From Micromonospora sp. CCTCC AA 2012012 (lineage in GTDB: Bacteria; Actinomycetota; Actinomycetes; Mycobacteriales; Micromonosporaceae): 64,000 nucleotides of DNA. This document shows, piece by piece, positions 56,501 to 64,000 of this stretch (the stretch's first letter is position 1; every line of letters begins with the position of its first letter). Below the pieces are notes generated by a model. That model was not told where the DNA came from. It searched no databases and saw nothing but the letters and a program-made list of their open reading frames with translations. The DNA lies in the NCBI RefSeq assembly GCF_040499845.1, contig NZ_CP159342.1, positions 2,790,001 through 2,854,000 on the forward strand, read 5' to 3'. Position numbers and translations under genes: made by a program.

Positions 56501-58401
56501 GAGGCTCCCGCGAGGTTCGTGGCCGTCTCCAGGTGCGTGACCGGCTCCGGCAGCACCGTCAGGTCGTGGTGGAAGCGGGCGACGTCGCCGTCCGGCGCCA
56601 CCGGGGTGAAGCCGTGCCGCCGGTAGAAGTCCGCGAAGCGGCCGTTGCGCGGGCTCGGCCGGTAGTGGCCCAGCACGCCGGGCAGCCCGCGCTCCCGGGC
56701 GTCGGCCAGCACCGCCCGCAGCGCCGCGCTCTCGATGCCCCGCCCGAAGACCCGGCAGCTGAGCAGCATGTTCTCCAGGACCAACGGGCCGGGCGGCCGG
56801 TGCCGCCCGAACACCGCGCCGACCAGGCCGGCGTCGCCGAACCGGTCCACCGCGCGGATCACCCAGAGCACGGCGTCCGGGTCGTGCCAGTGGTCGCGGA
56901 CGGCGGCCTCGTCCATCCGCCGGGTGGTCAGGTGGAACTGGTTGGTCCGCTGGGTGAGCTGGGCGACCCGGCCCAGCTCCCGCTCGTGCGGGCGGGTCAC
57001 CTCGATCCGCAGCTCCAGCTCGCGCAGGTAGTCCTCCAGCGTGGCCCGTCCGTCGCGCAGCTCCCGGCGGCGCGCCTCGGCCCGGTAGTGGTGGCGCCGG
57101 TCCTGGTCCTCGTCGGTCAGCCGCAGCGTGGCGAACCAGTCGTCGGCGAGCAGCCGGCCCGGGTGCCGGGCCGGCTCGGCGTCCAGCGGCACCACGGCCA
57201 CCTCGGGCAGCGCGTGCCGGACCTGCCCGCACTCGAAGGCGCTGTCGTCGACGAGGACGAGGCTCTCGGTGCCGAGGTTCAGGGTGTGGGCCAGCTCCGC
57301 CAGCCCCTCGCTCTTGGGACCCCAGCCGGCCGTGACCGCGACCAGGTCGTCGGCGCGCAGGACCAGGTCCGGGTGGTCGCGCAGCACCGCCCGGACCTGC
57401 TCGGAATCGTTCTTGCTGCACACCGCCAGCAGCACGCCCTGTCTGCCGAGCTGGGCGACGACCTGCTGGAACCGGCGGAACGCGGCGCCCCGCCCGCTGC
57501 CGGCGACCTCGATGCCGTCCGGGCCGTCGTCGCCGAGGACCCCGCCCCAGAGGGTGCCGTCGAGGTCCAGCACCAGGCACTTGCGGCCGTGCCCGCGCAG
57601 CGCCTTGGCGACGTGCCCGACCTCGGCGGCGAGCCGGCCCAGCAGCGGTTCGGAGAAACCGACCCCGGCGTACGCGCGCAGCCGCGCGTCGTCCAGCGGG
57701 GTCGCGTCGGTGAGGCAGGTGTCCAGGTCCACCACCACGCAGCGGCGCAGCTCGACGGCGAGCCCGAGCAGGGCCGCGTTGAACTGCCGCCAGGCCACGC
57801 CGAGCCGGGCCCGGGACCGGTGGTCGACGAGTTGGCGGGCCAGCCAGGCCGGCAGCGGCACGGTGTGCAGGACCAGCGTGGCGGTGGTCCGCGCGTCGTG
57901 CTGCCGGGCCAGCCCGGTGACCCGCTCCAGGACGGTGTCCAGCACCCGGGCGCAGTCGTCGACGGTCCAGCCGACGTCCAACTCGTCGGCGACGACGGCC
58001 GCGTCGAGCAGGCAGAGCGTCACCTCGGGCCGGGCGGCGAGGAGTTCGCTGTCCGGGTCGGCCAGGTCGACGACGTACTGGCCGTGGGCGGCGCCGACGA
58101 CGCGGGCGGCGAGGCGGTGCCGGGCGAACTCGGCCACCAGCGGCGCGACGATCGGCGCGCAGGTGCCGTTGCCGGTGACGGCCACGGTGACCGCCGGGAT
58201 CCGCGGGTGCGCGGCGGCGATCTCCGCCGGGTCGCCACCGGCGAGCAGCCGTCCGGCCCGGGTGCGGTGGTCCTCGTCGAGGGCTCCGACCAGGGCACAG
58301 ACCTCAGGGAAGTCCGCCACCAGCCGGCCGGCGTCGCGGATGCGGCGCAGCCGCGCCCAGGCGTCGGCGACCGGGGCGGGGACGGCGGGTGGCGCGGTCA
58401 C
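56497..58401 (-). CDS. FkbH-like glyceryl-ACP synthase (HAD phosphatase-acyltransferase)
   Basis: Takes the glyceryl group from 1,3-bisphosphoglycerate, removes phosphate and loads it on an ACP. The 634-aa protein has an N-terminal region of about 265 residues, the HAD motif LVLDLDGTLWGG with Asp279 and Asp281, CSKNDSEQV (motif II region), VDDSAFECGQVR, and a C-terminal GNAT-like domain (about 430-610, RTNQFHLTTRR near 470). The GTG start overlaps the KAS III stop by 4 bp (GTGA). The adjacent ACP and KAS III match the tetronate cassette. Methoxymalonyl-ACP pathways use the same enzyme but with dehydrogenase partners. Confidence 0.93.
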   Translation of the reverse strand: MTAPPAVPAPVADAWARLRRIRDAGRLVADFPEVCALVGALDEDHRTRAGRLLAGGDPAEIAAAHPRIPAVTVAVTGNGTCAPIVAPLVAEFARHRLAARVVGAAHGQYVVDLADPDSELLAARPEVTLCLLDAAVVADELDVGWTVDDCARVLDTVLERVTGLARQHDARTTATLVLHTVPLPAWLARQLVDHRSRARLGVAWRQFNAALLGLAVELRRCVVVDLDTCLTDATPLDDARLRAYAGVGFSEPLLGRLAAEVGHVAKALRGHGRKCLVLDLDGTLWGGVLGDDGPDGIEVAGSGRGAAFRRFQQVVAQLGRQGVLLAVCSKNDSEQVRAVLRDHPDLVLRADDLVAVTAGWGPKSEGLAELAHTLNLGTESLVLVDDSAFECGQVRHALPEVAVVPLDAEPARHPGRLLADDWFATLRLTDEDQDRRHHYRAEARRRELRDGRATLEDYLRELELRIEVTRPHERELGRVAQLTQRTNQFHLTTRRMDEAAVRDHWHDPDAVLWVIRAVDRFGDAGLVGAVFGRHRPPGPLVLENMLLSCRVFGRGIESAALRAVLADARERGLPGVLGHYRPSPRNGRFADFYRRHGFTPVAPDGDVARFHHDLTVLPEPVTHLETATNLAGAS

Positions 58402-59412
58402 CGTCCCTCCAGCGCGAACCCGCCCATGATCCATTTGCTGGCCTCGACGCAGACCGCGACCGCCCGTTCCCCGCCGGCGATCCGCTCCACCAGCCGCTCC
58501 AGTTGCAGGAACGGCAGGGCGTTGCCGTTGTTGCCGGTCGCCTCGACGCAGCTGACCTCCTCGGCGTCCGGTACGCCCATCCGCTGCCTGATCAGCCGGG
58601 TCATCCGCCCCGACAACTGCGGCGGCAGCAGGTACGCCAGCTCCTCCGGCCGCCAGCCGGTGGCGTCCAGCAGCTCCCACAGCGCCTGCTCGGCCAGCTC
58701 CGGCACGCGTTCCTCGATGGCCTTGTAGTCCTCCTCGAAGCCCCGGACGTCGGTGTCCCGGTCCGCCTCGCCGAACCAGCGGATGACCTGCCCGGGTGCC
58801 TGCCGCAGCCCGGTGACCCGGTGCCGCACCGCGCGCAGGGCCGGCGCGCCGGGCCGGTCGTCGGTGCTGAGCACGACCGCGCCGGCCCCGTCGCCGAAGA
58901 GCACGTAGTTGACCAGCTCGGCCGAGGGCGCCCGGTGGAAGTCCCGGTCCAGCCGCATATGCCGGGCGCACACGTCGCCGCCGATCACCAGCCCGGTCCG
59001 GTGCTCCGCCCCGCCGAGCAGCATCCGCCCCACGTCCAGTGCCTGCACGGCGCCCGCGCAGCCGGACTGGAGCTGGTACGTGGGCACCCGGTCCACCCCG
59101 AGCAGGTCGGCGACCCGGTTGACGGTGGCCGGCATCAGCTCGTCGGGCGACGCGGTGGCCAGCACCACGAAGTCGATCTCGCCGGCCACCACGTCGGCCC
59201 GGCGCATCGCCTCGGCGGCGGCCTCCTCGGCGAGGTCGGCGAGGGTGGCCAGCTGCTTGCCGCTGGGCAGGTCCACCGCGAAGTGCCGGGTCCGGGTGCC
59301 GATGAACGTGTCGATCCAGCGGGCGTCCAGGCCGAGCCGGGCGGCGAGGGTGGCGTTGTCCACCGGTGGCCCGGGCAACGCGGTGCCGACCCCGGCGACG
59401 CAGACGGTCGGC

Positions 59413-59420
<8 letters not shown>
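58398..59420 (-). CDS. KAS III-like tetronate-type condensing enzyme
   Basis: Thiolase-fold enzyme of 340 aa. Nucleophile Cys121 is in QSGCAGAVQAL and the Asn is in TGNNGNA (297). At the place of the FabH His motif HQAN it reads PQLS (267-270), so the His is missing. In tetronate biosynthesis such an enzyme joins a glyceryl-ACP to a polyketide thioester through C-C and C-O bonds. It overlaps the KS-AT-ACP gene by 8 bp and FkbH by 4 bp. Start is GTG at 59420. Confidence 0.87.
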
Positions 59421-62366
<2,946 letters not shown>

Positions 62367-62370
<4 letters not shown>

Positions 62371-62639
62371 GACGCCGCCGTCGGCCGGGCGGCCTCGACG
62401 ATCCCACCGGCGAGCCGGTCGATCGTCGGGTAGTCCCAGGCCAGGGTCGGTTCGACGGGGATGCCGAAGGCGTCCTCGATGTCGCCGGAGAGCGCCAGGG
62501 CATAGACGGAGTCCAGGCCCAGCTCCGCCAGCGGCGCGTGCACGTCCAGCTCACCGGCCGGCACGCCGAGGTAGTCGGAGATCCTGCCGACCAGCCACTG
62601 CCGGACGTCCGCCGGGGTGGCCCCGGTGTTGGCGCTCAT
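62367..62639 (-). CDS. Discrete acyl carrier protein
   Basis: A 90-aa carrier protein; Ser44 in ELGLDSVYALAL is the phosphopantetheine site. It is followed by FGIPVEPTLAWDYPTIDRLAGG, typical of PKS-style ACPs. It lies 44 bp after the acyl-CoA dehydrogenase and overlaps the KS-AT-ACP start. It may carry the substrate of the dehydrogenase or the starter for the KS. Confidence 0.9.
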
Positions 62640-62683
62640 CTGTCCTCCGTGGGTGACGCTCGTCGGGTGGGTCGCCGGCCTGG

Positions 62684-64000
62684 TCAGCCGAAGATCGGGG
62701 TGGGTCGCAGGTCGCAGGAGAGCCGCCCGTCGACCCGGCGGGACAGCTCGGCGAAGAGCGGCTCGGCGACGGCCTCGGGCAGGTCGGGGTCGCCGTCGTG
62801 GCGGGCGGCCAGCCGGGCCAGCGCCGCCTCGATCCACTCGTCGCCGCCGAGCAGGCCGGCGGCGGGGTCACCGCGGTGCGCCCGCCACGTTCCGACGCAG
62901 GCCGCCGCCGCCAGCAGGAGGGCGTACCGGTGGGCCAGGTCGAACGTCGCCGGACCCGCGAGGGGGCCGCGTGCGGCCGGTGGCAGCGCGGCGCAGTCGC
63001 GGGCGAGCCGGTGCACCTCGTCGGCGAGGGCGCGGACCCGGTCGGTCACCCGGGACGCGCCGTCGACCGGGTCCTCGGCGGCGGCGAGCAGGGCGGAGAT
63101 CAGCAGGTCACCGCCGGTGCCGGCGACGGAGAGCGCGGTGAGGTCCAGGTCGGGCAGGGTCGCCGTCGGGTCGAACAGCTCCCGGGGCGCGGGGACCGGC
63201 CGCCAGGCGCGGCGGGCGAGCACCGGCAGTTGCGGTGCGACGGTGAGCAGGCACGCGGTCGGTCCGGCGTGGCCGATGCTCACCGCGGGCAGGTCCCGGT
63301 GGAACTTCCCGAACGCGGCGTACGGCCCCTCGCGCAGATAGAAGCTGGCGCCGAGGATCACCGACAGCTCGTCCATCGCCTCGCCGAGCAGCAGCGGCAC
63401 CAGGTACTTCGTCGCGGCGGCCGGGGCGGCGGCGTGCCGGGGCGCCAGGTGCAGCCCGCGGGCCACCGCGGTGACCAGGCAGTCGGCCACCAGCAGGTCG
63501 ACGAAGGCCGCCGCCAGGGTGCCGCGGGCGTGCGGCAGCTCGCTGACCCGGTGGCCGTAGAGGCGGCGGCCGGTGGCGAAGCGGACGGTGGTGTGCAGGG
63601 CGGTGTCGAGCGCCCCGAGCGCCATCGAGGGCAGCAGCACCCGGGTCAGCTGGAACGCGCGCAGCGCGGTCTCCCCGCCGGTGCCCTCCGCGCCGACCAG
63701 GCTCCCCGCCGGGACGTGGCAGCCGGTCAGCTCGACGCCGCCCAGCCGGCAGCCGCGTACCCCGGAGGAGGGGTAGCGGGGCAGCTGGCGCACGGTGCCG
63801 GCGGGCAGCTGCGCGAGGTCGACCGCCAGGATGGAGTGGCTGCGTGGCCCGGCGTCGTCCCGGGTCCGCGCGAAGAGCACCACCGACCGGGCCCGACCGA
63901 CGTTGTTGATCACTTCCTTGGTGCCGTCGAGCACCCACCCGTCCCCCGCCGGCCGGGCCCGCAGCTCGTTGCGGAGCAGGTCGTTGCCGTGCGCCAGCTC
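62684..64000 (-). CDS. Acyl-CoA (acyl-ACP) dehydrogenase, 5' end outside window
   Basis: Flavin dehydrogenase that makes an alpha,beta double bond in a thioester; the last 438 residues are visible and the frame runs to the right edge (first residues ELAHGND). ACAD blocks seen: TKEVINNVGRA, the Arg/Tyr-rich GRRLYGHRVSELPHARGTLAAA, and LVPLLLGEAMDELSVILGASFYL. After about residue 260 there is a long, Ala/Leu-rich C-terminal extension (DEVHRLARD, AHRYALLLAAAACVGTW) not present in ordinary 380-aa ACADs, closer to the larger acyl-CoA oxidase-like group. It heads the visible operon. Its substrate may be ACP-bound. Confidence 0.85.
   Translation of the reverse strand, partial: ELAHGNDLLRNELRARPAGDGWVLDGTKEVINNVGRARSVVLFARTRDDAGPRSHSILAVDLAQLPAGTVRQLPRYPSSGVRGCRLGGVELTGCHVPAGSLVGAEGTGGETALRAFQLTRVLLPSMALGALDTALHTTVRFATGRRLYGHRVSELPHARGTLAAAFVDLLVADCLVTAVARGLHLAPRHAAAPAAATKYLVPLLLGEAMDELSVILGASFYLREGPYAAFGKFHRDLPAVSIGHAGPTACLLTVAPQLPVLARRAWRPVPAPRELFDPTATLPDLDLTALSVAGTGGDLLISALLAAAEDPVDGASRVTDRVRALADEVHRLARDCAALPPAARGPLAGPATFDLAHRYALLLAAAACVGTWRAHRGDPAAGLLGGDEWIEAALARLAARHDGDPDLPEAVAEPLFAELSRRVDGRLSCDLRPTPIFG

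Overview
The window is high-GC actinobacterial DNA, probably from a Micromonospora-like organism. This taxon is inferred from base composition, gene style and pathway content, not from a marker gene. Nearly all of it is one large natural-product gene cluster, and both ends are cut: a modular PKS gene leaves at the left edge and an acyl-CoA dehydrogenase gene leaves at the right edge. I found no tRNA, rRNA, CRISPR array or insertion sequence. No stretch over 300 bases lacks a gene.

Layout, left to right. (1) 1-20.5 kb: a PKS with a decarboxylating KSQ loading module and two methylmalonyl extension modules (minus strand). It is followed by an NDP-hexose 2,3-dehydratase, an editing thioesterase, a glycosyltransferase, a DrrAB-like ABC exporter, a sugar aminotransferase, a sugar 3,4-ketoisomerase, a membrane-anchored alpha/beta hydrolase and a discrete acyltransferase. 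(2) 20.5-36.4 kb: an unusual short PKS that starts with its own acid-activating ligase and ends in a thioesterase, an EhpF-like adenylate-forming enzyme, and a divergent run of three glycosyltransferases, a P450 and a small HTH protein. (3) 36.4-44.1 kb: an operon of ThDP enzyme, SRPBCC protein, KAS III-like enzyme and class III aminotransferase, then a secreted GH20 hexosaminidase and rmlA. (4) 44.2-51.3 kb: an operon of a second EhpF-like enzyme, MqnE, ferredoxin, MqnA, MqnC and RmlB, plus two small plus-strand proteins. (5) 51.3-64 kb: an acyl-CoA carboxylase beta subunit, then a tightly overlapping operon read right to left: acyl-CoA dehydrogenase, ACP, KS-AT-ACP, KAS III, FkbH, ACP, E2-type acyltransferase, Sfp-type PPTase, flavin monooxygenase and SRPBCC. 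Its core resembles the glycerate-loading cassette of tetronate polyketides.

How the parts may work together (inference). The left PKS builds a propionate-started polyketide. The FkbH cassette supplies a glyceryl unit that can close a tetronate or similar ring. The rml and other sugar genes supply at least two kinds of deoxysugar. The futalosine-type operon makes a chorismate-derived naphthoate-like aromatic unit, and the EhpF-like enzymes and the ligase-led PKS could activate it, extend it by one acetate and release an unsaturated acyl group. The end product cannot be named from this window.

The most unusual points are these. Three futalosine (menaquinone) pathway enzymes sit in a secondary-metabolite operon and overlap rmlB. 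A palindrome related to CTAGGGAWWTCCCTAG recurs in front of most divergent gene pairs. The ligase-led PKS contains a dead KR-like domain and makes only one extension.
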